Source: Candidatus Endomicrobiellum glyptotermitis
GTDB taxonomy: Bacteria; Elusimicrobiota; Endomicrobiia; Endomicrobiales; Endomicrobiaceae
DNA length: 64,000 bases
Direction: 5' to 3'
Assembly: GCA_031267715.1 (NCBI GenBank)
Contig: JAIRYQ010000002.1
Span: 434,001 to 498,000 of the forward strand
Shown one piece after another: positions 12,414 through 20,718 of this stretch. The position numbers and the translations under genes are program-made. A model generated the notes under the pieces. It ran no database searches and was not told the origin of the DNA. It was given only the letters and a program-made list of their open reading frames with translations. How positions within the stretch are numbered: the first letter of the stretch is position 1; every line of letters starts with the position of its first letter.

Positions 12414-13460
12414 TTACAAAATACTTTCAATATCTCCAAGCTGTCCGCATGCGGCATTAATATCTACGCCTTTTGCTTGTCTTATATTAACCACTACTTT
12501 ATTAAATCTCAAAATATCTTTGAATTTTTGAATTGACTCATGTTCAGGGGGTTGAAACTTTGCACAAACTAGAGGGTTAAAAGGTATTAAGTTCACATTG
12601 ACATTGGAATTTATAAGTTTATGTCGTTTTAATAACCTTGCAAGTTTGTGCGCATCTGCGGAAGAATTATTAATTTTTTTCATAAGAGTATATTCTATCG
12701 TAAGGTGTGAATTCGTTTTTTCAATATAATACCTTCCCGCATTTAGAATATCTTCAATTTTAAAGCTAAAGTTATTTGAAATTAACCTTTTTCTTCGCTT
12801 TTCATCAACAGTGTGTAAAGATAAGGCAAGACGAATACCAAGATTTTTATCTGCAAGTTTTTTTATTGCTGGAACAATGCCGACACTTGAAACCGTTATA
12901 TGCCTTTTCCCTATACCAAACTCCTTATTTGATAAAAGCGAATTTAAAACAAAAACAACATTGGTAAAGTTGAGCATGGGTTCACCCATGCCCATAAACA
13001 AAACGCCTGAGATCTTCTTTTTAGTATCATTCTCAATCTGCAAAACCTGTTCTATTATTTCCCCTCTGCTTAAATTTCTCGTAAACTTAACTTTGCCAGA
13101 GTAGCAAAAAGCACACATCACCGGACAGCCTATTTGAGATGAAACACAAACAGAATTTCTACCATTTGCAGAAAGAAAAACAGCAAAAAAATACTTTTTA
13201 TCCAAGGTTTTAAAAATATATCTTGTCGTGTCATCAACTTTAGACTTTTCTTTACTTATTATTCTTAACGCTCTTAAAAAAAACCTTTCGCTAAACTTTT
13301 CTCTGAGTTCTTCCGGCAGATTTGTAAAGTTCTCAAAAGAATCTGATTTCTTTTCGTAAATCCACTTTACAACTTGACTTAACCTATAATTCTCATCAAT
13401 TATAGATTTTGCAGTCGTCTTAAACTGATTATCAGTCATATCTAACACATAGTTTTTCAT
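12414..13460 (-). CDS. rlmN: Dual-specificity RNA methyltransferase RlmN
   Basis: RlmN is a radical-SAM enzyme that methylates C2 of adenine 2503 in 23S rRNA and A37 in some tRNAs. The radical-SAM triad is visible in GCPVMCAFCYSGK, and the conserved GVLFMGMGEPMLN and RLALSLHT segments follow. The C-terminal cysteine needed for the methyl-transfer mechanism is present in INAACGQL. The 348-residue length is normal. ATG at 13458-13460. Confidence 0.95.
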   Translation of the reverse strand: MKNYVLDMTDNQFKTTAKSIIDENYRLSQVVKWIYEKKSDSFENFTNLPEELREKFSERFFLRALRIISKEKSKVDDTTRYIFKTLDKKYFFAVFLSANGRNSVCVSSQIGCPVMCAFCYSGKVKFTRNLSRGEIIEQVLQIENDTKKKISGVLFMGMGEPMLNFTNVVFVLNSLLSNKEFGIGKRHITVSSVGIVPAIKKLADKNLGIRLALSLHTVDEKRRKRLISNNFSFKIEDILNAGRYYIEKTNSHLTIEYTLMKKINNSSADAHKLARLLKRHKLINSNVNVNLIPFNPLVCAKFQPPEHESIQKFKDILRFNKVVVNIRQAKGVDINAACGQLGDIESIL

Positions 13461-13930
13461 ATATAACTATTGCTATTAGATTTAAAAATTTTTATTAAAC
13501 CCCTTGTGGAAACTCTATGTTTGTTGTTAGTTTTTTCTTTAAGATTAGTCAAAATAACATCCAATAAAACCCTTCCAAACTCGCCCCCACATTGATCAAA
13601 ACTGCTTACTTTCCACATATAATTCCTCGAGTAAATATATTTTTATGTTTATGTATAAAGCAATCAAAGCACAAAACGTTCTAGGAGTAAGCTCACCACA
13701 AGCTTTTCATGATGTGGTCTCTGACTTTTTAAAGAGGATTTATAAAACCTACATAGCAGCGGAGTAAGGAGAATATACACTTCCGGCAAATCCAAAAAAA
13801 TTCAAACATATTACTTCCGCTAATGTCAATTCTTTGACATTTTTACATTCTTAGAAAAAGCAATAAAATGTCTCACAATCACAATATATCCAAGTTTATT
13901 TGTAGTAACATTCTCTTACAGCTAAAGTGC
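13461..13930. other. Gene-free stretch upstream of rlmN
   Basis: About 470 bases with stops in every frame and no recognisable remnant or RNA gene. It probably holds the promoter of the rlmN-nusB pair, but I could not pick a convincing -35/-10 pair. Confidence 0.4.
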
Positions 13931-14540
13931 TTATCACAGTTTTAATGGTTGCAAAAAATCTTAGAGGCTACTATAAAAATCGCTTCCTGGTTTAATTTTT
14001 TGAGCAACACTATACCATAATCCTTGAAGTCCAAAATCAGATCCGTGGGCCTATTATGGCTCCGATAACATTTACAATATTCGCAATTCTCCCCGTTGAA
14101 GCCACTTACCACATCATTCCTCCCATTCCTCAAATCGCTACTTAATTTTTTCCATCTTTCCAAGAACTGCATTAATTTTAGATATAACATTTTTTCCATC
14201 AACATAAACGAGTTTATTGTTTTTGTTTTTAAGAGTCGTACAACATAAAGAGCTCTTTGACTCTGTCTAATTTATTTTTTTCGCCTAAAAACATTTTTAT
14301 CGCATATTCATTCACTTTTGATGCCTTGTATAAAATCTATCAATAGGCCAAGAAAATGTACCTGAATTTATTACATTCTTTGAATAATCAAAAGTTAAGC
14401 CTAAATTGTTATCGCGTATAGAGAATTCATCAAACCTATTTTCATCTTGTAAATAAATCTCCTAAATGAACCCTTTTTAATTCCCATATAATTTTTTTCG
14501 AGGTTCTGCCATTGGGGTGCGTTTTTAAGCCAGATTTTAC
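13931..14540 (-). pseudogene. Decayed protein gene, possibly MCE/envelope type
   Basis: Three reverse-strand frames carry separate protein-like pieces in collinear order: LGLTFDYSKNVINSGTFSWP, then VDGKNVISKINAVLGKMEKI, then DLILDFKDYG in one frame continuing as GLWYSVAQKIKPGSDFYSSL in another. Frame changes and stops separate the pieces, which is how a frameshifted gene looks. The final part resembles the C-terminal end of substrate-binding MCE/MlaD-like or outer-membrane-associated proteins, but that comparison is from memory and weak. The 87-codon frame at 13942-14205 is one of these pieces, not a whole gene. Confidence 0.35.
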
Positions 14541-14872
14541 TCACTTACCCCCTCTTAACCAAAAAAATCCTTAAAACAGAAACACCGAAACAACGTAGAT
14601 AATTAAAAAACTTAAACGCATTACGACTCCCGATTTTATATTTTAGTAAAAATAACTACTAACATTTTCATAACCAAACGATACTGCTATTTTTTAACGT
14701 ACATGCCAAGAACGCGCACGGTGTATTTTTTGATATAAGTTGCCCAATCTCAAGATATATTTCTTCACTTAATGAAAAAATTTATTTGTCGCATCCATTA
14801 CAAACTTAAACTTTAGCAACATAAATTCATGATGCATTTACATAAAAATTTTATAAAATCTTAAGCAAACAT
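14541..14872. other. Gene-free stretch before the SpoU methylase
   Basis: About 330 AT-rich bases with no coding signal. It must contain the promoter for the plus-strand methyltransferase at 14873, but no clear promoter boxes or ribosome site stand out. Confidence 0.4.
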
Positions 14873-15625
14873 ATGATAATTAAAAGTACTGAAAACAAAA
14901 TCTTTAAGTATGCTTTAAGATTACAGGAAAAACGATTCCGCAATAAAAGCAGACTATTTCTTATAGAGGGCAAAAAACAAATTGAAGATATTCCAAAAAA
15001 CTGGAACACAAGACAATTCCTTATATCCGAGAGATATAAAGGCACCACCGTAAATTTTAAAAACACCACAATTTTCTCAGATCGCTTGTTTAACAAATTG
15101 TCAGCAACTAAATCCCCCCAAGGAATAATGGCGCTCATTGAGAAAAAATACTATAACTCAAAAGAGATCATAAAAAATTATGGGAAATTCATAATTTTAG
15201 AAAACATACAAGATCCTGGGAATCTCGGAGCAATTATACGCTCTGCAGACGCTTTTGGACTAAAAGCCGTATTTGTATCAAAGGAAAGCGCAGACATATA
15301 CTCCGACAAGACTCTAAGGGCAACTATGGGATCAATATTCCATTTACCAATAATAGACAACATCGAAATCGAAGACATTTTAAACTTAATGAAAAAAGAA
15401 AAAATCTCTATACTAGCCGCATCACTAAAAGGGAAAAAGTACCTAAACGACATCAAATTCAAAAACAAAAGCGCTTTTATAATAGGCAATGAGGCACATG
15501 GCATCAAAAGCGAAACAGAAAACCTAGCGGATACGTTAGTTAAAATATACACACCCGGCAAGGCCAAATCTTTAAACGCTGCTGTTGCAGCTTCAGTTAT
15601 TATGTACGAAATGTCAAAAAGATGA
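14873..15625 (+). CDS. TrmH/SpoU-family RNA 2'-O-methyltransferase
   Basis: This 250-residue protein is a SPOUT-class methyltransferase that would transfer a methyl group from SAM to a ribose 2'-OH in rRNA or tRNA. The three SpoU motifs are clear: NLGAIIRSADAFG near residue 119, FIIGNEAHGI near 202, and SLNAAVAASVIMYEM at the C-terminus. The N-terminal 80 residues form the basic L30e-like substrate-binding domain typical of the RlmB/TsnR group. A second paralogue lies at 52682. The target cannot be told from sequence. It is an isolated plus-strand gene between decayed regions. Confidence 0.88.
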   Translation: MIIKSTENKIFKYALRLQEKRFRNKSRLFLIEGKKQIEDIPKNWNTRQFLISERYKGTTVNFKNTTIFSDRLFNKLSATKSPQGIMALIEKKYYNSKEIIKNYGKFIILENIQDPGNLGAIIRSADAFGLKAVFVSKESADIYSDKTLRATMGSIFHLPIIDNIEIEDILNLMKKEKISILAASLKGKKYLNDIKFKNKSAFIIGNEAHGIKSETENLADTLVKIYTPGKAKSLNAAVAASVIMYEMSKR

Positions 15626-15955
15626 GCAGCAAAATACAAAAATTTCTATTTTATTTGCCCAAAAAGCTCCAAAACAAATATTTTTATGCAAAATTTTAAG
15701 ATTCATAAATCCAATTTTCTTCATGAGATCTAACCGATACATCACCACTGATCTAGGCGTATTATCCTTTTTAATGCAACTAAATCTTTCTTTCGCCTCC
15801 CCCGATTTTTCCCAAATAACCAACACTTTTTTCAGTTCACACACTCTTGTCAATAAACCGTCATTCGGAACTACAAATTCTGAAATTACTAAACAATCGC
15901 CTTTTAAGAAGAATACACAGTCTACTAAACACGCCGTCAAAATCTTTTGCCGTCT
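15614..15955 (-). pseudogene. Frameshifted KdsC-like HAD phosphatase remnant
   Basis: On the reverse strand one frame reads DFDGVF at about 15931-15948, the nucleophile motif of HAD phosphatases. A shifted frame immediately continues as VFFLKGDCLVISEFVVPNDG and then KKVLVIWEKSGEAKERF. Joined, these match the start of KdsC-type 3-deoxy-manno-octulosonate-8-phosphate phosphatases (DxDGVxTDG, then a strand, then FxVxDG). The later HAD motifs (Lys, GDD) are not visible. I infer a frameshifted and truncated pseudogene of lipopolysaccharide Kdo synthesis. The alternative is a CMP-sialate-type HAD domain. It faces the SpoU methylase gene and overlaps its last bases. Confidence 0.45.
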
Positions 15956-16432
15956 CTCAAATTAACCTAAAACCGCACCTGATAAAAATAATATCAAAAT
16001 AGTTTCTTTCATAAGCCCACTTAGCAGGCATAATATCACTTTGTATTGTTTTAACTTTATCCTTTTTCGTTCTTTTTGTAAAACTCTTCCAAACGCCAAA
16101 TTCAGCACCTACTTAAACCTGCCAACGCACACCCTCCCCCTAAACATCATTATCAAACAGACCCTCAACTTCTTTCTAAAGTTATTTATCAAATTTATCT
16201 TAATAACCTATTTTTAACCCCCCCACATAAAATTTTACTGCAGCATATTAAAACTAACCAGGCCTAAACCATACACATCTCTTCCACGTTCAAACAAAAA
16301 AGTGCACCTTAAAACACAGCATCACCTCTTCGACACGCGAAAAGTCCACACCCAACCGGGGAGAGAGATTGCTTATATTATTTTTCTTCTAAATAAAACG
16401 TAATCAATAACTACACTACTAATCACGCATTA
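15956..16432. other. Gene-poor stretch downstream of rubrerythrin
   Basis: About 480 bases with stops in all frames. The reverse strand near 16000-16110 reads a protein-like piece (VKTIQSDIMPAKWAYERNYF) that could be the upstream part of the decayed HAD gene or another remnant. No RNA gene seen. Confidence 0.4.
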
Positions 16433-17011
16433 CTAAAAATTATCAACCAGTTTTTCCATATACGCTTTTGGGTGTAAACACGCCGGGCATTTATTTAAAG
16501 CCTCTTTGCTTTCATAAACGAAACCACAATTCCGACATCTCCATTTCACAGCAACATCTTTTTTGAAAACCCTACCGTTTTCAATATCGTTTAGAAACCT
16601 TAAATACCTAGCTTCATGGTATTTTTCGGCAATAGCAATATTCCTAAAACAGTCCGCTATTTCAGGGACTCCCTCATTGTCAGCAATCTTAGCAGCTTGT
16701 GGATAAACTTTTGAATGCTCTTCATTTTCACCAGCAGCTGCAAACCTCAAGTTCTCAACTGTGTCTTTTACACTTCCAGCGGGGAAAACTGCAGAAATTT
16801 CAAGAAAGCCACCTTCTAAAAACCCAAAGAACCTTTCAGCATGTTCCTTCTCATTGTTTGCAGTATCTGTAAAAATTGCAGAAATTTGTTCAAAGCCTTC
16901 TTTTTTTGCCCTTGAAGCAAAGTAAGTATATTTCATTCTCGCCTGAGATTCACCCGCAAATGACTTCAATAAATTTTTCTCTGTATCTGTTCCCTTAATT
17001 GATCTAACCAT
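16433..17011 (-). CDS. Rubrerythrin
   Basis: Rubrerythrin is a non-haem diiron peroxidase that detoxifies hydrogen peroxide in anaerobes, receiving electrons through a rubredoxin-like domain. The 192-residue protein has the ferritin-like four-helix part with the glutamate/histidine ligands in KSFAGESQARMKY, NNEKEHAERF and AAGENEEHSKVY. A C-terminal rubredoxin-like domain carries two CxxC knuckles (CRNCGF and CPAC). The ATG at 17009-17011 lies close to a G-rich AGGGGGG tract that can serve as ribosome site. It stands alone between two long gene-free stretches, which suggests its own promoter. Confidence 0.95.
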   Translation of the reverse strand: MVRSIKGTDTEKNLLKSFAGESQARMKYTYFASRAKKEGFEQISAIFTDTANNEKEHAERFFGFLEGGFLEISAVFPAGSVKDTVENLRFAAAGENEEHSKVYPQAAKIADNEGVPEIADCFRNIAIAEKYHEARYLRFLNDIENGRVFKKDVAVKWRCRNCGFVYESKEALNKCPACLHPKAYMEKLVDNF

Positions 17012-17754
17012 AAACCTAACACCCCCCTATCTAAACATAAAATCCATAGCAATCAATTACAAAACAACAAAAACATCTCACTGGTCAACGCAAAGAACCC
17101 TAAGTAAACTTCGACCCTCCTCTCTCTTTCCTACCGCGCAAGACACATTTTGCTACAACTTGGAGCTTTTACCTTTTTTCTTCTCAGTACTACATTTTTA
17201 AACACGTAACAGCAATAGAACTAATATATTATATACAAGCATAACATTTTTTACAAATTTATCTCCAACGCAAAAGGCCATTTCAGTTATGCGATATTTA
17301 AGCAACATAGAGATGAATAAACTCCAAGATTTTCTTTTGCATGCACGTCCCCCACACAAAAAAAACACCACGCTTTTGAAACCAAATTACATTTCTTATC
17401 TATTGCAAAAAAACTTAGCAGAAACAAGCCGCATTTAACAGAAATTAAAAATCATATTTACATAGTATTCCTGCGCTTCACTCATCAAAGAAGCAAAATC
17501 AATCTCATTAAAAGAACATCTTATTTATTGGATACTGTTGCCAAAATTCATATTTTTTATTATCCCTTCTTCTCATCACGTGCAAGTATAACCGTAAAAA
17601 TCTCTTTCATCCCAACCAACATCCCCTCTTTTAACAATCTCTTATCGACATAAAACAAAATACCCTTTTTTAATCAAAAAAGCCCAGAAAAAAATACAAT
17701 TCGCTTTCATAACTAAAAAACTTACGCTCATCTCTTTATTTTATTCTCATAGTT
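17012..17754. other. Gene-free stretch upstream of rubrerythrin
   Basis: About 740 bases with no coding signal on either strand. It should carry the rubrerythrin promoter in its left part. I do not see an identifiable pseudogene, tRNA or structured RNA here. Confidence 0.45.
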
Positions 17755-17991
17755 TTAACTTGCGTTATCCTCTTTAGAAAAACTATTGTTTTTCTCGAGC
17801 ATTACACAAACAGGACATTTGCTATATCCGTACGCATATTCAGATTTGCAAACAGAACACACTTTGATACCACTTTTTCTTTTATTGATATAACAAGGCT
17901 CACAGAACGCTGGATTTAAACAGCCTTTCTTTAATTCCGTTTCACAATGCGGACAGCAGCAGTTCTGATAACTATATGTGTCATTCTTCAT
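17755..17991 (-). CDS. Cysteine-rich 78-residue protein
   Basis: I do not recognise this family. It has 11 cysteines in 78 residues, arranged as NCCCPHC, GC, FCEPC, VCSVC and KCPVC, which gives several CxxC knuckles able to bind zinc or an iron-sulfur cluster, probably as two tandem zinc-ribbon-like halves. No signal peptide or membrane segment. The ATG at 17989-17991 follows AAGGAA at a reasonable distance. It lies about 110 bases downstream of iscU on the same strand and may belong to the iscS-iscU cluster. A role in metal or Fe-S handling is only a contextual inference. Confidence 0.6.
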   Translation of the reverse strand: MKNDTYSYQNCCCPHCETELKKGCLNPAFCEPCYINKRKSGIKVCSVCKSEYAYGYSKCPVCVMLEKNNSFSKEDNAS

Positions 17992-18098
17992 ACTTTTTTC
18001 CTTAACGCAAAATAATTTATATTTAATACATGAAACTCATAATTAATGCTTAACCATAGATAATATTTCAACATAACTAAATAATACAGCCTATCTAT

Positions 18099-18473
18099 TT
18101 ATAATTTTTTACTTTTATAGTTCTCAATAGCTTTATGCAACGCACTCGCCCCCAAGTTAGAACAATGCATTTTATTTTGAGGAAGCCCTCCTAAAGCTTT
18201 TGCAACGTCTACATTTGTAAGAGACATCACTTCTTCAATCGTTTTTCCAAAAGCCATTTCCGAAACTATGGAAGAAACAGCTATTGCTGCACCGCATCCA
18301 AACGTTTTAAATTTTACATTTTCAATTCTATTATTATTAACTTTTATATAAAAAGTCATCATATCGCCGCATACGGGATTTCCTACCTCTCCGATACCAT
18401 CGGCATCTTTTATTTCCCCAACGTTCCGTGGATTTGCAAAATGTTCCATAACCTTTTCTGAATAAAACGCCAT
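18099..18473 (-). CDS. iscU: Fe-S cluster scaffold protein IscU/NifU type
   Basis: IscU assembles [2Fe-2S] clusters from iron and sulfur before transfer to apoproteins. The 124-residue protein keeps all ligand positions: C35 and D37 in GNPVCGDMM, C60 in FGCGAA, and H103-C104 in KMHCSNLG. I start it at the ATG at 18471-18473 because GGAGGT lies 7 bases upstream. A longer frame to 18488 would place its start inside that site. It directly follows the IscS homologue, the normal partner, with about 70 bases between them. It appears fully functional in contrast to that partner. Confidence 0.95.
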   Translation of the reverse strand: MAFYSEKVMEHFANPRNVGEIKDADGIGEVGNPVCGDMMTFYIKVNNNRIENVKFKTFGCGAAIAVSSIVSEMAFGKTIEEVMSLTNVDVAKALGGLPQNKMHCSNLGASALHKAIENYKSKKL

Positions 18474-18545
18474 CAACAAAACCTCCAAAATAAAAACTCA
18501 ACAATTAAGCCAATAACCTATAAAATATGCAACGAAAAATTATTC

Positions 18546-19784
18546 TTATACATCGCCAAAATTTGTCCCAGGTATAATAACTCTTCTTTTACCGGTATGC
18601 ACAAAATGCGAATACAATGGCGACATATCTCTTAAACGTCTAACGATACTTGGAAACTCCTCCAAAACATATTCTATCTCCTCTTTCGTATTAAATTTTG
18701 ATAAAGTAAATATAATTGAACCCTGTCCAATCGCAGCATCAATATCTATAGCTCTTAAAACATGGGACAGTTTAAGATTTTTACTAGCACACGCAGAACC
18801 ACTAGCTACCATAACACCCTTAGCATCTAAAAGCAAAAACAGCGACTCTCCCTCAATAAATTCTATTGAAAAATTTACGTTCCCCGGTAAACGATTCTCT
18901 TGAGCTTGAGGTCCATTTAAATAAATATACTCAACCTTACTGAGAAGTCCACTAATAAGCCTATCACGCAATTTACAAATAAATCTATTTTTACTTACAA
19001 GCTCTTCTTTAACTACTTCACAAGCTTTTCCAAAACCTACAATAGCTGGAACATTCTCGGTTCCAGAACGCTTAGAATTTTCTTGAACCCCACCATCTAT
19101 TTGTGGGTTAATTTTCAAGCCTCTTTTAATATACAAAGCAGCGACACCTCTAGGTCCATGCATAGTTGAAGCTGAAAAAGTCAAAGCATCCACTCCAAAA
19201 TCTTTAACGTCAACTGGAATCGCTCCACAAGCACTAACTGCGTCCGTATGAAAAGCGACAAAATTGCCAACATTTTTATTCTGTTTGACAATAGACACCA
19301 GCTTTTTTATATCTTGTATTGTACCAATTTCTGGATTAGCATATTGTATAGACACTAAAATAGTATCTTTTCGTAACATTTCCTTTAATCTTAATTCATC
19401 TATATTGCCCTTATCGTCAACAGGAACGAAGCTTACATCAAAGCCTTCCTTTTCAAGTTTCTTTATAGAATTTAAAATTGAAAAATGCTCAATTGAAGAG
19501 ATGATAATATGCCTACCACTAGATTTTAGAGCCTCAGCAATTCCTTTTATTGCCAGATTGTTTGACTCTGAACCGCACGAGGTAAAAATAATTTCCTCTG
19601 CATCTGCGTTAATTAAACTCGCAACTTTGCATCTTGCCAATTCAAGAGCATCTTTAGAAACAACTCCCAATGAATAAATGCTTTGAGGATTTCCATAATA
19701 CTCAATAAGAAACGGCATCATACTATCAAATACTCTTTTGTCAAGTTTGGTGTTTGACTGATTGTCTAAATATATTTGTCTCAT
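18546..19784 (-). CDS. iscS: IscS/NifS homologue lacking the PLP lysine
   Basis: By fold this is a class V aminotransferase-type cysteine desulfurase (412 residues), upstream of iscU. Conserved parts include YLDNQSNTK, SSIEHFSIL with H100, D181 in HTDAVSACG, the SGTENV stretch, and the catalytic-loop cysteine C332 in ASGSACAS. However, the PLP-binding motif, usually S-A-H-K-x-x-G-P-K-G, reads SASTMHGPRG: the Schiff-base lysine is T207 (codon ACT, 19164-19166) and the preceding histidine is S206. The usual Gln after HTDAV is S184 and the usual NNEIG is NPEIG. This argues against normal PLP desulfurase activity. A lysine-less IscS that still binds IscU is known in Archaeoglobus. The reading frame is intact, so it is likely selected for some function rather than decayed. 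Confidence 0.9.
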   Translation of the reverse strand: MRQIYLDNQSNTKLDKRVFDSMMPFLIEYYGNPQSIYSLGVVSKDALELARCKVASLINADAEEIIFTSCGSESNNLAIKGIAEALKSSGRHIIISSIEHFSILNSIKKLEKEGFDVSFVPVDDKGNIDELRLKEMLRKDTILVSIQYANPEIGTIQDIKKLVSIVKQNKNVGNFVAFHTDAVSACGAIPVDVKDFGVDALTFSASTMHGPRGVAALYIKRGLKINPQIDGGVQENSKRSGTENVPAIVGFGKACEVVKEELVSKNRFICKLRDRLISGLLSKVEYIYLNGPQAQENRLPGNVNFSIEFIEGESLFLLLDAKGVMVASGSACASKNLKLSHVLRAIDIDAAIGQGSIIFTLSKFNTKEEIEYVLEEFPSIVRRLRDMSPLYSHFVHTGKRRVIIPGTNFGDV

Positions 19785-20259
19785 AAAACAAATTTATACC
19801 ACCTTATACATTTTTTACTTTAAAATACGATTACATCTATTTCTCAACAATATACAATGATCATATTTTTTAATATATTGCAAATTAGTCCTTAACTCCC
19901 CCGTCATCACCCTATCATTTTCATTAAAATATTACAGCCTTATCGAACACGATCGCCAAACTGTATTTTTATCTTGGTTTTCATTTGCATTAGTTTATAA
20001 AATTTCACGACTTTAATAAAAAACAACCGTCAAACGTATAACGCATGACGATTTACTAATTGATTTTTTTGAAATTAGGTAAAAAAACTTAGTAAGATGT
20101 CTATCGGTCACAATCTAGAAACAAAACAAACCTCACAAAACTGAGAATCTATAAGGTTTTAGGAGATATAAAACCCACTTTGTTTATTACGTACAGAACT
20201 TTGTACAAAGAAATAACTTTACAGGCTAACAACCCACAAACACTTTTATAAATTTTTAT
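19785..20259. other. Gene-free stretch upstream of iscS
   Basis: About 475 AT-rich bases with no open frame of note. It should contain the promoter of the iscS-iscU cluster. I see no IscR-like gene and no obvious operator. Confidence 0.4.
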
Positions 20260-20583
20260 TTACTCTTTATCGCCACTATAGTCAGTAGAACAATCAATAG
20301 CTTCTGACTCAAGAAAAATCACAACATTGCAGTTTAATTTTCCAGCAACAAAATTATAAATCCACGTTACAACGACACTAGAAAGTGTCATAAAAACGAC
20401 ATATATAAGTACAAAACTAAGAAATAGCAAAAGCTTTGCATTAAAATTAAAATCAAGATTCGTAGCCAAACTATTATTAAACAAAAACAATATAGTTCCT
20501 AACATAGCACCAGAAATTGTAAAAATAATAGGAAACACCTTAAGAATTGAAAAAATTTGTATCTTTTTTATTTTAAACAGCAT
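20260..20583 (-). CDS. Small two-helix membrane protein
   Basis: This 107-residue protein has two predicted membrane segments, around residues 15-35 (FPIIFTISGAMLGTILFLF) and 49-75 (LLLFLSFVLIYVVFMTLSS), then the amphipathic stretch VVTWIYNFVAGKLNCNVVIF and an acidic tail. The start LFKIKKIQIFSILKVF and the final WIYNFVAGKL motif resemble small integral membrane proteins of unknown function (DUF3566-like) that are common in bacteria. That family link is from memory. It follows fba on the same strand with about 135 bases between, and its function is unknown. Confidence 0.65.
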   Translation of the reverse strand: MLFKIKKIQIFSILKVFPIIFTISGAMLGTILFLFNNSLATNLDFNFNAKLLLFLSFVLIYVVFMTLSSVVVTWIYNFVAGKLNCNVVIFLESEAIDCSTDYSGDKE

Positions 20584-20718
20584 TTAAAAATTCTCCTTAA
20601 TTTCTAGTTTATGCAACAAATCACTCCCCTATCCATACACACAGGGCTATCTCCTCTACATCTTATTAAGAGAGAGAAAATCATTTCTTCTTTTGGTATT
20701 CTCTCCTCTATATTCGGA

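Noticed and set aside
15178-15639. 153-codon minus-strand frame opposite the SpoU methylase
   Set aside because: It is a mirror frame of a clearly conserved plus-strand gene and shows no domain of its own.
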